NCBI GenBank assembly: GCA_044433645.1
Contig: JAWXTK010000003.1
Span: 1-64,000 of the forward strand
Reading direction: 5' to 3'
DNA length: 64,000 nt
Source: JAWXTK01 sp044433645
GTDB taxonomy: Bacteria; Bacteroidota; Bacteroidia; Bacteroidales; Rikenellaceae
Each line of letters begins with the position of its first letter. The stretch's first letter is position 1. The position numbers and the translations under genes are program-made. Shown piece after piece: positions 49,763 through 57,884 of this stretch. A model generated the notes under the pieces. That model saw nothing but the letters and a program-made list of their open reading frames with translations, was not told the DNA's origin and did no database searches.

Positions 49763-51365
49763 CTATGCGGCCATTAATCCCGTAGCCTTTGTAGTGGTTG
49801 TAAGGATAAAGCTCGGCGCAAGCTAGGTTCTCGCCTTCGATATAAATTTTTAGTAACTCGCTTATTCTATAATCAATTCCCATGCTAACATTTACGCAAG
49901 TGCTCTTGCGAGAGGTATTTAATTCGCCCAAAGAGTCGTATTCATAGAAATATCTGCGACCTATAACATCGGCTGAGGCACGTATAAAGAATTTTTCTTT
50001 TAGCGAGTAGTTTATCATGTAATTGACTTTGTAGTTTTCCTTAGAGCCTGCTTTGCTATAAAGTTTTGTGTCATACATATAATAATCTGCCCCAAGGCCC
50101 ATGATAAGTCCACGAGTTATGTAGCCCTGAATATTAGCACCTACCTCATAGCGCGAAACTTTGTCGTGCAATAGAGTGAAAGACCCCTGATTATTATAAT
50201 CATTTGCAAACATTATCATATCAGGCATATAGCAATAACCCAGGTGAGTTGAGTAGCTGTAAGACTTGGCAAAGCTGCCACTTATGCCTGCTGTGATGTT
50301 GTAAGATGCATCGTTTATGGTAGTTAGGCCAGAGAGTATATAAGGGTTTTGCTTAACTAGAGAATAAAAATCACCACGCTCTAGTGTGCTGTTAAGGTCT
50401 AAAAATAGAGATAAATAATCGCGGCTTAGCTCGTAGTTAACATTAACATCAGGCAAGAAGTAGAGTTTGTCTTTATAGCCTGATAATCTGTCGTAGGTGA
50501 ATTCAAGAGCTGAGTTTATACTTAGGTTTTTGTGCTTGAAACCATATTTTGGACTGAGCGATGCACTTGCGTTTTGATACTTAATTTGGTTGATAAACGC
50601 ACCATAAACGCCTGCGTCAAAACCCACGGTATGCTTTCCAAAGCCAAAACTAGATATGAATTTACCAAAGAAATCTTGCTGAAGAATATTGCCCTGGAAC
50701 ATCATATTCCCCCCTGCACTTAAACCAAAGTTGAATTTGGTGTCGTTAGTGAAATCATCGCCAAAGTATAGCTTAAGATTTATGTTTGAGTAATCGGCTG
50801 TCTCTATTTTTGCTGTGCTTACGGTGTCGTAGATGCCGTATTTTGTGTAATAGTCGTAGCTGTAGCCTAGGCTAGCGTTAAATTCTTTATTAAAGCCAAC
50901 TTTTTGGTTTACTGCTAGTTCCACTTCGTTTTCTGTCTCTAGGGCACCTTTTTTATCTATCTTGCCCCAGTAGCCTAGGTGGTTAACTTTAGCTATCGCA
51001 TGGCCTGAATTCCAATCTTGATTTGTGTAAAAATCAAAAATTGAGTTGTAGGGTGCACCACCACCTATTTTAATATAATAAGGCGCAGAAGGCTCTTTGC
51101 CACCCGAATTAACAACCACAGCCTTGTAAGGCTCAACTCCAAAGCTAGTTTGCCATGGTGAAGGGAAGATTTGATAATCGCTCTCAGGTTTAAGTTTTAC
51201 GGTGTCAACCATGTTGGGCATGGGTGTAAGCTTGGCTGCCTTGTCTATCTCGGGCGAATAATTCTTAATTACTTCTACTCTTTGGTCTGCAAATTTATCT
51301 TGTGCTAGGGCGCTTGTTAGACTGCAAACTAAAATTAGGGATAATATTATATATATACGTTTCAT
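49743..51365 (-). CDS. Outer-membrane beta-barrel protein
   Basis: A 540-residue protein with signal peptide (MKRIYIILSLILVCSLTSALA). After a Pro-rich N-terminal segment (VIKNYSPEIDKAAKLTPMPN) come about 14-16 amphipathic strands alternating aromatic and polar residues (GYWGKIDKKGA, FNASLGYSYDYYTKYG, RGLIMGLGADYYMYDTK), ending in KFIF with C-terminal Phe, the insertion signal for outer-membrane barrels. No plug or TonB box is clear. The family is annotated as 'TonB-dependent receptor' in some Bacteroidota, but I would not assign transport. Follows the TPR gene by 11 bases. Confidence 0.8.
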   Translation of the reverse strand: MKRIYIILSLILVCSLTSALAQDKFADQRVEVIKNYSPEIDKAAKLTPMPNMVDTVKLKPESDYQIFPSPWQTSFGVEPYKAVVVNSGGKEPSAPYYIKIGGGAPYNSIFDFYTNQDWNSGHAIAKVNHLGYWGKIDKKGALETENEVELAVNQKVGFNKEFNASLGYSYDYYTKYGIYDTVSTAKIETADYSNINLKLYFGDDFTNDTKFNFGLSAGGNMMFQGNILQQDFFGKFISSFGFGKHTVGFDAGVYGAFINQIKYQNASASLSPKYGFKHKNLSINSALEFTYDRLSGYKDKLYFLPDVNVNYELSRDYLSLFLDLNSTLERGDFYSLVKQNPYILSGLTTINDASYNITAGISGSFAKSYSYSTHLGYCYMPDMIMFANDYNNQGSFTLLHDKVSRYEVGANIQGYITRGLIMGLGADYYMYDTKLYSKAGSKENYKVNYMINYSLKEKFFIRASADVIGRRYFYEYDSLGELNTSRKSTCVNVSMGIDYRISELLKIYIEGENLACAELYPYNHYKGYGINGRIGAKFIF

Positions 51366-51376
51366 AACTTGCTCTG

Positions 51377-54337
51377 TTATTTAAGATTTTCGATTCTGTG
51401 TTTTGCCTCGCTCACTACGCCGTCGTTTTGAGGCATATAACCGTCAACTATACTTTGGTAAGTGGCTCTAGCTTGGAAACTATCTTCGCGCGCGAGGTAA
51501 ACATCGCCCAAGATTATAAAGGCCTTGCCAACCCAATAAGTGTGAGGTGTGTTTTTGTCGGCAAATGCCATAACCATTTCTTCGGCCTTGTCTAGCTCAG
51601 AGTCTTTGTAGGCTTTCTCTATTAATATATAGGTGCTCTCAGCTCCTTGCTCGGTGTGAGGCTCACTGCTAACTAGGGCAAATAACTCGTAGGCCTCATT
51701 AGTTAGATTCAGCATTTTTGCTTTGTTGAAGCGTGCTATTCTTAGCGTGTTATCGTCCGTAGAGTTGTTTGTTAGGGCGTGCTCAGTGGAATTAATGACT
51801 TTAAGAGTGTCCTCAGTAAGTAGACTACTTTTTATTTCATTTAGCAGAGCTTGATTGATTTTCTTAGTGTCGGTTAATAGGTTGGCTAGCTCGCCGTAAG
51901 TGTCTGTGGCTTTGTCGTATTGATAGGTCATAGTGTAAATATCTCCAAGTTTTTCTAGCGTGCTGATGCTGAAATCATTGTAGTGCATAGCCCTAAGCTC
52001 TTCCAATAGTTTTTCGGCCTTAGTATTATCCGAGGTTTTAATAGCGCAGTCGGCACCATAATACAAGGCTGATGTGCGATAAGCTCCGTGAGGATTATTA
52101 TCTAGATACTCTTCCATTACTCGGCCTGCCTCTGTTGTGTTACCAGATAAATAAATTTTCTCGGCAGCCATGTAAATAAGTGAATCGCGTTCGATTAAAA
52201 GTTTGTCGGTTTGTATACCGACGCTTGCGATGAAGTTGTAGAACTCATCTATCTTGTTAGTGTTGACGTAGATGCTTTTCATGCGCTCGATAGAGGTTTT
52301 GCCCTCTACGCTGTGAGGTGATTTTTTAACCACGCTCGAATAATATTCTAGTGCCTTGTTATCGTCTTTTAGGTTTTGATAGATAAGTCCTAGCTCTGTT
52401 GTAGCTTGCAGTGCACGTGATGATTCAGCGTATTTTTTAAGGTAATTTTGATAAGCCGTAGCAGCTTTATTGTATTGGCTATCAGTCGTGTAGCTTTTGC
52501 CTAGTTCAAAGCTGGCATCTTCTGTATAATCGCCTTTATTCTCTGAAATTATAGCCTCTAGGGATTCTATTTTTCTAGAATTACGATTTACCATGCCTAG
52601 CACCATGGCGCGTTGGTAGGCTGCGTAATACTTCTCGCGCGTATTTAATTTAAGCGTTTTGTCGTAGTTGGCGATAGCATCCCAATATGACTTTTTGGCC
52701 AAAGAAACGTCGCCCAGACGATTGTAAGCATCTGCCTTGAAACTATCGTTGATTTTATATTCGTGGGTAAATTGTTTAAAATATTTTGCGCTCTCATCCC
52801 AGTTTTTAAGGTTAAAGTAGCAACTCCCCAAACTATAAAGTGCCGTTAAGCGTTCCTTGTCGGTGCGAGGAGCTACTCTTATGTAGGACTTAAACAGCGA
52901 AATTGCCTGAGCGAATTCGCCTTTTAGACAAAGTATTTCTGCCTGCCAGTAAGAGGTTAGGGCAGTGAATTTTTGAGTGAATTTATTTTGCTCGGCTTCT
53001 TTTAATAATCTTTCGGCATTAGTTATATCGCCCTGGGTGAAGTACTCTAAGGCACGGAAATAACTGATTTTTTGAAGAGCTGCTTTGATGTTATTGTCTG
53101 GGTTGCCAAGCGTAGAAATAGCCTCGTAAGCAGCCTGGAAATTATTAGAATTATAGTAGGCTGAAATCAAATATTCGCGCGCCTTATCAGTGCGTGCCGT
53201 GTTAGGATATTCTTTGATATAACGAGTCAAAATATTGATAGCCTCGTTAAATACGCCGCCCCCAGTTTCGTATTGCAGTTTTCCGTAGTTAAATAGTGCA
53301 TCCTCGGTGATTTTTTCGTCGGCATCTGTGCTCGATGCTGCTATCGAAAAACTCTGCATTGCTGCGTGTTTGTTGTTAAGTTGCAGGTAGCAGTAGGCTA
53401 GGTGATAAGCTGAATTTTGTGAAAGCTTATCTTGCGCTCCAGCCACTTTGTTTAGCTCCTTTGCGGCCTCAGCCCAATTCCCTAGTTTATAGTTGCAAAA
53501 ACCACTTATATATCTTTCTTGGCGATTCATCGCGCCACCTTTTTCTTTGTATAAATTCATGTAAACCAAGGCATTGCGATACTGCTCCATGTGGTACCAC
53601 GACTCAGCTATAAGGCGCAAAATCTCTCTATCGCGAGGAGAATTAGCACGTGCTGCAAGTGCTGCTCCATTCTCTGTTACGTAATTGTGGTTATCTTGTA
53701 AAAACTCAAGGTGTAGGTTGTAGAAAGGTATTAGCGCCGAATAATTTTTGTCGTTTTTTAGCTCTGAGAAGCCTTCTTGCGCACTTTTATAATTGCCATT
53801 TGTGTAGTCTAGGTAAGAGGTGTAGTACTTAACGTGAGAGTTTAGAGGTGATTTTTTGCTCACTTCGCTGAATTTCTGAATAGCCTGAGCATCTTTGCCC
53901 ATTACAAAATAACTGTGAGCCAACATGAAATTATACATGTCAATATAAGATTTGTCCAACTTATAAGGGTTAACCATTAAAAGGTTAATCTCGGCGTTTG
54001 CCCAGTTCTGATCTTCCCACGAGATTCTACCCAGCGCATATCTTAAATCGTTGGCGTAAATAGACTCAGGGTTTTTGTCTAAGAAGTCTTGGATTTTGAT
54101 TTTGGCCGTTTGATTATCGCTCTCGCTTTGGCACATAAGTAATAGATACTCAGCGTGATAATGTTTGTTAGGCTCTAAGTTTTGGCCTAGGGCTTTGGTG
54201 AGCTCACTCTGAGCTTCGATGAATTTTTTGGCATTATAAAGTTCAAGAGCTTTGGTGTAATATTTGGAGTTATTTGATGCCTGTGCACTAAAAAATAAAA
54301 GTATAAATGTTGTAATAACTAATATCTTATTTCTCAT
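51377..54337 (-). CDS. Large secreted tetratricopeptide-repeat protein
   Basis: A 986-residue periplasmic protein with signal peptide (MRNKILVITTFILLFFSAQA) and about 18-20 TPR-like helical repeats along its length (YYTKALELYNAKKFIEAQSELTKALG, FNYGKLQYETGGGVFNEAINILTRYI, YAAYQRAMVLGMVNRN). It is a solenoid scaffold. The order TPR protein, barrel and CpsB is seen in other Bacteroidota, suggesting an envelope assembly or secretion module. Mechanism unknown. Confidence 0.85.
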   Translation of the reverse strand: MRNKILVITTFILLFFSAQASNNSKYYTKALELYNAKKFIEAQSELTKALGQNLEPNKHYHAEYLLLMCQSESDNQTAKIKIQDFLDKNPESIYANDLRYALGRISWEDQNWANAEINLLMVNPYKLDKSYIDMYNFMLAHSYFVMGKDAQAIQKFSEVSKKSPLNSHVKYYTSYLDYTNGNYKSAQEGFSELKNDKNYSALIPFYNLHLEFLQDNHNYVTENGAALAARANSPRDREILRLIAESWYHMEQYRNALVYMNLYKEKGGAMNRQERYISGFCNYKLGNWAEAAKELNKVAGAQDKLSQNSAYHLAYCYLQLNNKHAAMQSFSIAASSTDADEKITEDALFNYGKLQYETGGGVFNEAINILTRYIKEYPNTARTDKAREYLISAYYNSNNFQAAYEAISTLGNPDNNIKAALQKISYFRALEYFTQGDITNAERLLKEAEQNKFTQKFTALTSYWQAEILCLKGEFAQAISLFKSYIRVAPRTDKERLTALYSLGSCYFNLKNWDESAKYFKQFTHEYKINDSFKADAYNRLGDVSLAKKSYWDAIANYDKTLKLNTREKYYAAYQRAMVLGMVNRNSRKIESLEAIISENKGDYTEDASFELGKSYTTDSQYNKAATAYQNYLKKYAESSRALQATTELGLIYQNLKDDNKALEYYSSVVKKSPHSVEGKTSIERMKSIYVNTNKIDEFYNFIASVGIQTDKLLIERDSLIYMAAEKIYLSGNTTEAGRVMEEYLDNNPHGAYRTSALYYGADCAIKTSDNTKAEKLLEELRAMHYNDFSISTLEKLGDIYTMTYQYDKATDTYGELANLLTDTKKINQALLNEIKSSLLTEDTLKVINSTEHALTNNSTDDNTLRIARFNKAKMLNLTNEAYELFALVSSEPHTEQGAESTYILIEKAYKDSELDKAEEMVMAFADKNTPHTYWVGKAFIILGDVYLAREDSFQARATYQSIVDGYMPQNDGVVSEAKHRIENLK

Positions 54338-54356
54338 ATTGTTTTTTGTTAATTTG

Positions 54357-54428
54357 TGATCTCGATGAGATTCGAACTCATATCATCAGAACCGGAATCT
54401 GACGTTTTATCCATTAAACTACGAAACC
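54357..54428 (-). tRNA. tRNA-Arg (CCG)
   Basis: On the minus strand GGTTTCG pairs with CGAGATC (acceptor); the anticodon stem TCAGA/TCTGA has loop TTCCGGT, giving anticodon CCG, which reads CGG (Arg). The T arm has GAGTTCGAATCTC. No CCA is encoded. The discriminator base is A. Confidence 0.93.
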
Positions 54429-54493
54429 AAATTCATTTCAGTGACCTTCTAATCTTTTGACAAAGTTGCATCTTTTTATGCGTTATTGCAAGA

Positions 54494-54526
54494 TATTACC
54501 AAATAATAATAAAAAAAAAGGTAATA
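54494..54526. promoter_or_regulatory. Candidate operator (TATTACC - 19 - GGTAATA)
   Basis: Perfect 7-base inverted half-sites flank the region just upstream of the promoter of the S24-like regulator. Each is near a TTGCA. Suggests autoregulation. Confidence 0.45.
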
Positions 54527-54529
54527 AAA

Positions 54530-54560
54530 TTGCATATCCATGTCTAAAAACTTATATTTG
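54530..54560 (+). promoter_or_regulatory. Promoter for the S24-like regulator
   Basis: TTG at 54530-54532, 20-base spacer, TATATTTG at 54553-54560. Confidence 0.7.
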
Positions 54561-54592
54561 CACTTAAATTATTAAGTACCTTAACCTAAAAC

Positions 54593-55219
54593 ATGAATCA
54601 ATACTGGACTAGATTATCGCAAGTAATTAGTTGGACTGGATTGTCTACTAATAGATTTGCCATAGAAATTGGCCTTAATAGGGCTGAGGTCTTGTATAAT
54701 ATTAAGCGTGGTAAACATAGGCTGAGTAAAGATATAGCTGAATATATAGTCAGAAGATACGATAATATTAACAAGGAATGGCTACTAACGGGCGAGGGTG
54801 AAATGTTTTTTAACGAAAAAACTAAAACCTTTAATTCCTTTCCTTATTATGCCAAAGATGTTAGTGATTGTTTGAGTGGTGATAAAAACATTGCACCAGA
54901 TGCTTTCTTTACTTTACCTCTGTATCGTGGTAGTGATTTTGCAGCTATGAATATGAGCGATGCTATGTGTCCAGATATGCCTATGGGGTCGGTATTAGTG
55001 TTTCAAGAGGTTGAATTGCAGGAGGTTATCTATGGTAAAAGCTATTGTGTGGTGAGTGATGATTTTATCTTGGTGCGCAATATTAGGCTTTCTAAAGACG
55101 AGAATAGCTTTGATCTTGAGGCTGTAAATTCTAAGCAATATGATGTGATGAGCATAGAAAAATCTAAAGTTTTAAAACTTTATTTAATCAAAGGAGTAAT
55201 AATTGATAAAACAAAATAA
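54593..55219 (+). CDS. HTH regulator with degenerate S24 (LexA-like) domain
   Basis: A 208-residue protein. The N-terminal helix-turn-helix is VISWTGLSTNRFAIEIGLNRAEVLYNIKRGKHR, and the C-terminal half follows the LexA/CI S24 fold (TLPLYRGSDFAAMNMSDAMCPDMPMGSVLVF, YCVVSDDFILVRNIRL). Where active members have the nucleophilic Ser (DSM) this has DAM, and the catalytic Lys position has Arg (LVRN). So self-cleavage is unlikely and the domain may only dimerise or sense. A palindromic candidate operator sits by its promoter. Followed 5 bases later by ribE. Confidence 0.8.
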   Translation: MNQYWTRLSQVISWTGLSTNRFAIEIGLNRAEVLYNIKRGKHRLSKDIAEYIVRRYDNINKEWLLTGEGEMFFNEKTKTFNSFPYYAKDVSDCLSGDKNIAPDAFFTLPLYRGSDFAAMNMSDAMCPDMPMGSVLVFQEVELQEVIYGKSYCVVSDDFILVRNIRLSKDENSFDLEAVNSKQYDVMSIEKSKVLKLYLIKGVIIDKTK

Positions 55220-55224
55220 TTAAT

Positions 55225-55815
55225 ATGTTTTCAGGAATAGTTGAATCTCTTGCTAAGGTTGTTGAAATCAAGCAGCAGGGGCAAAACAAACATTTTTCGC
55301 TTGAATGCGATTTTACACACGAACTTAAGATCGACCAAAGCGTGGCTCACAACGGTGTGTGTTTAACGGTGGTTGATATTAAAGATAACGTTTATACCGT
55401 GACGGCAATTTATGAGACTTTGCTTAAGTCAAATTTAGGCTTGCTTGAGGTGGGTGATGAGGTGAATTTAGAGCGCAGTATGCGTCCTGATGCACTTCTA
55501 GATGGTCATATAGTGCAGGGGCACGTAGATCAAACAGCAGAGTGCATATCGGTTAAAGAAATGGACGGAAGTACTTACTTTAGATTCAAATACGAGAAAA
55601 CAGGCGATAATACGACAGTAGAAAAAGGCTCGGTAACGGTCAATGGCGTGAGTCTAACGGTGGTGGATTCAGCAGACGATGAGTTTTCGGTGGCTATTAT
55701 ACCTTACACTTTAGAGCACACTAATTTCCATAACTTTAAGCTGGGAACTAAGGTGAATTTAGAGTTTGATATTATAGGTAAGTATATTGCCAAATTAATG
55801 AAAAGTTATAAATAG
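55225..55815 (+). CDS. ribE: Riboflavin synthase, alpha chain
   Basis: A 196-residue enzyme joining two 6,7-dimethyl-8-ribityllumazines into riboflavin. It opens MFSGIVE as the family does, and the internal duplication shows as HNGVCLTVVDIKDN and VNGVSLTVVDSADD. GHIVQGHVDQTAE lies between. Full length. No FMN riboswitch precedes it; the leader is the end of the regulator gene. Confidence 0.96.
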   Translation: MFSGIVESLAKVVEIKQQGQNKHFSLECDFTHELKIDQSVAHNGVCLTVVDIKDNVYTVTAIYETLLKSNLGLLEVGDEVNLERSMRPDALLDGHIVQGHVDQTAECISVKEMDGSTYFRFKYEKTGDNTTVEKGSVTVNGVSLTVVDSADDEFSVAIIPYTLEHTNFHNFKLGTKVNLEFDIIGKYIAKLMKSYK

Positions 55816-55821
55816 GAGAAT

Positions 55822-56616
55822 ATGAATCTTTTGACAGTTTTTTGGGATATGGATCCCGTGTTTTTCTCGCTTGGCTCATTAGAGGTGCGTTATTATGGAC
55901 TCACATGGGCACTTGCTTTTGGTATTAGTATGGTACTGTTTACTGATTTTGTTAAGCGCGAGGGTTATCCTACTAAAATGTTTGATTCTATCTTTTGGTT
56001 TGCAACTCTTTCGACTGTGATAGGAGCTAGGCTAGGGCACTGCTTGTTTTATGAGCCAGGGCATTATTTAACTCATCCTATTGAAATACTTAATCTTCGT
56101 CAGGGAGGTATGGCCAGTCATGGTGCTGCCGTAGGCCTTTTGGTGGGACTTTATATTTTTTCTAAGAAAAATAAAATGCCTTATATATGGTCGCTTGATA
56201 GAATAATGGTGGCAGTGGCAATCTCGGGGGCGATGATACGTTTTGGTAATTTATTTAACTCAGAGATTTATGGTGTTGAGACCTCTATGCCTTGGGGCTT
56301 TATATTTGCTAATCGTGGTGAGAGCGTGGCTAAACACCCTACGCAGATTTATGAGGCGCTGTGTTATTTAGTAACTTTCGGGGCTATGTTGTGGATGTAT
56401 TACAAGACAAATTTATCTAGAAAACACCCTGGATTTATGTTTGGTTTTGGTGTTGCAGCTATCTTTGCAGCTAGATTCTTTATTGAATACATCAAAAATC
56501 CTCAAGAGGCTTTCGAGCAAAATATGAGCTTGCTTATGGGGCAATGGCTTAGCATACCCTTTGTTTTGTTGGGGGTAATTATGATGGTGAAATCTTTTAA
56601 GAAACCTAAAATATAA
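55822..56616 (+). CDS. lgt: Prolipoprotein diacylglyceryl transferase
   Basis: A 264-residue, about seven-helix inner-membrane enzyme that adds diacylglycerol to lipobox Cys. It has RYYGLTWALAFGI, the ARLGHCLFYEPGHYLTHPIEI segment, GGMASHGAAVG, and the signature AMIRFGNLFNSEIYG, plus HPTQIYEAL. Modification substrates include the META lipoproteins in this window. Packed 6 bases from ribE and 6 from the next gene. Confidence 0.96.
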   Translation: MNLLTVFWDMDPVFFSLGSLEVRYYGLTWALAFGISMVLFTDFVKREGYPTKMFDSIFWFATLSTVIGARLGHCLFYEPGHYLTHPIEILNLRQGGMASHGAAVGLLVGLYIFSKKNKMPYIWSLDRIMVAVAISGAMIRFGNLFNSEIYGVETSMPWGFIFANRGESVAKHPTQIYEALCYLVTFGAMLWMYYKTNLSRKHPGFMFGFGVAAIFAARFFIEYIKNPQEAFEQNMSLLMGQWLSIPFVLLGVIMMVKSFKKPKI

Positions 56617-56622
56617 TATATT

Positions 56623-57459
56623 ATGGAAGCAATAGAAAAGTTAATTTACAATGCCTTGGTTGCAGGTGAAGGTATTAATTTGCCTAAATTTGGTAGCCTA
56701 AGCATAGAAAATGCACCTTCTGGGGAGGTAAACGGTAAAATTACAGCTCCTTATTTGGTAGTGAAATTTTCTAGCGAGGAAAATGAATCTTATACAAGTG
56801 TAACTGCGCTTATGCAAAAGAAAAAAATAGAAAAACCTGTTAAAACTTTTGCTACATGGCTCAAAGCTAATTCAAAGGGTGAGGGTGATATAAAAATTAA
56901 AGGAGTAGGTGTAGTTAAAGCAGGTGTTTTTAGTGCATCGGCTGCTTTTGCAAAAGTTTTGGGCGTGCCCGAACAAGAAACTTTAACGCCTGAAGTTAAA
57001 GCACCAGAGCTTAAGGCTGCAGCTGTTAAAGCTACTGCTAAGAAGAAAAATTCAAGCCTTTTGTGGCTGATTATTGTTTGTGTTTTAGTATTGGGCGTTG
57101 TTGGATTCTTTGTTTTTATGCCTAAGTTTCAAGCTCAGCATGAGGAAAAAGCTGCCGAAGTTGTCGCTGCTCCAGTTGTAGAAACTGTGGCAGGGCCTGA
57201 GCCTGAACCTGAACCAGTCGTGGTTGAAGAGCCTGTCTTAGAGGTTGCTAAGCCTTTCCATGTTATCATTGCATCGTGCATGATAAAGGCTAATGCTGAG
57301 AGTTTTGTTAAGGCGAATCCAAGCCATGAGTTGATTGAAGTTGATGAGTATCGTACTTTGATTAGCGCTGCTAAATACGAGACTTTGACCCAGGCGTGGA
57401 ATGCTATGGAGACCATGAAGGGTGATGTTGAAGATGTTTGGGTTTATGAGCTAAAGTAG
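56623..57459 (+). CDS. HU-like (CCDC81-type) and SPOR-domain membrane protein
   Basis: A 278-residue protein. N-terminal about 110 residues have two HU-like modules (EKLIYNALVAGEGINLPKFG; VKTFATWLKANSKGEGDIKIKGVG), then a linker, one transmembrane helix about 145-168 (SSLLWLIIVCVLVLGVVGFF), an Ala/Glu/Pro/Val-rich linker and a SPOR domain from about 215 (FHVIIASCMIKANAESF, VWVYEL). SPOR domains bind denuded septal glycan; the HU-like part lies in the cytoplasm. It may link chromosome or septum; the architecture is typical in Bacteroidota. Confidence 0.85.
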   Translation: MEAIEKLIYNALVAGEGINLPKFGSLSIENAPSGEVNGKITAPYLVVKFSSEENESYTSVTALMQKKKIEKPVKTFATWLKANSKGEGDIKIKGVGVVKAGVFSASAAFAKVLGVPEQETLTPEVKAPELKAAAVKATAKKKNSSLLWLIIVCVLVLGVVGFFVFMPKFQAQHEEKAAEVVAAPVVETVAGPEPEPEPVVVEEPVLEVAKPFHVIIASCMIKANAESFVKANPSHELIEVDEYRTLISAAKYETLTQAWNAMETMKGDVEDVWVYELK

Positions 57460-57475
57460 TTTTGTGAGAGTTCTA

Positions 57476-57540
57476 AATTATGAGTTATAAGTTATGGCCA
57501 CTGACGTTTATTGATGTTAGTGGCTTTTTTAGCTCACCTA
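57476..57540 (+). repeat. Repeat-derived terminator, fragment F
   Basis: Starts with an arm of the 20-base palindrome (AATTATGAGTTATAAGTTAT). Then GCCACTGAC (57497-57505) pairs with GTTAGTGGC (57516-57524), followed by a T-run, then AGCTCACC. The stem is built from repeat sequence (CCACTGACGTT, TTAGTGG), so it serves as the terminator of the ribE-lgt-SPOR operon. Confidence 0.7.
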
Positions 57541-57585
57541 GACCAACATTTATTGAAAAAAAATAATTAAAAAAGTGTAGTTTAT

Positions 57586-57616
57586 TTTGGAATAACAAAA
57601 ATATGTATTACTTTTG
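57586..57616 (+). promoter_or_regulatory. Promoter for tRNA-His
   Basis: TTTG (57586-57589), 19-base spacer, TACTTTTG (57609-57616); tRNA begins 15 bases later. Confidence 0.85.
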
Positions 57617-57631
57617 TACCCGAAATTAAAC

Positions 57632-57706
<75 letters not shown>

Positions 57707-57718
57707 CTAGAACAAAGG

Positions 57719-57756
57719 AGGCTGTCCTATATAAATAGGATGGCCTTAATTGTTTT
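57719..57756 (+). terminator. Terminator after tRNA-His
   Basis: AGGCTGTCCTAT pairs with ATAGGATGGCCT (two wobble pairs) around ATAA, followed by a T-run. Confidence 0.8.
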
Positions 57757-57766
57757 TTAATACTAT

Positions 57767-57788
57767 GCGTTGTTTTTTTTAACAACGC
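57767..57788 (+). other. GCGTTGTT hairpin with T-loop
   Basis: GCGTTGTT and AACAACGC make a perfect 8-bp stem around six T. Two bases later starts the long helicase leader hairpin. Could be a second terminator arm or part of the leader. Confidence 0.5.
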
Positions 57789-57789
57789 T

Positions 57790-57874
57790 AACGTGTGGCT
57801 GAGAATAGCCCTGCCATACGAAAAATAACCATTTTCAACGAGTTCGTAGGTGGGGCTATTCTCGGACTCACGTT
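57790..57874 (+). promoter_or_regulatory. Long hairpin in the DEAD-box helicase leader
   Basis: AACGTG/CACGTT, then TGAGAATAGCCC/GGGCTATTCTCG (12 bp, one wobble), then TGCC/GGTG, then TACGAA/TTCGTA make a nested 85-base stem, ending 10 bases before the helicase ATG. It could block translation at low temperature or be the target of the helicase itself. No TAnnTTTG promoter is seen within it. Confidence 0.6.
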
Positions 57875-57884
57875 AAATTTAATT

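Noticed and set aside
55190..55224. Possible FMN riboswitch before ribE
   Set aside because: Only 5 bases separate it from the upstream gene; no conserved RFN element.
57795..57884. GTG start giving the helicase 30 more residues
   Set aside because: The extra codons fall in the long leader hairpin, and homologues start at the ATG at 57885.
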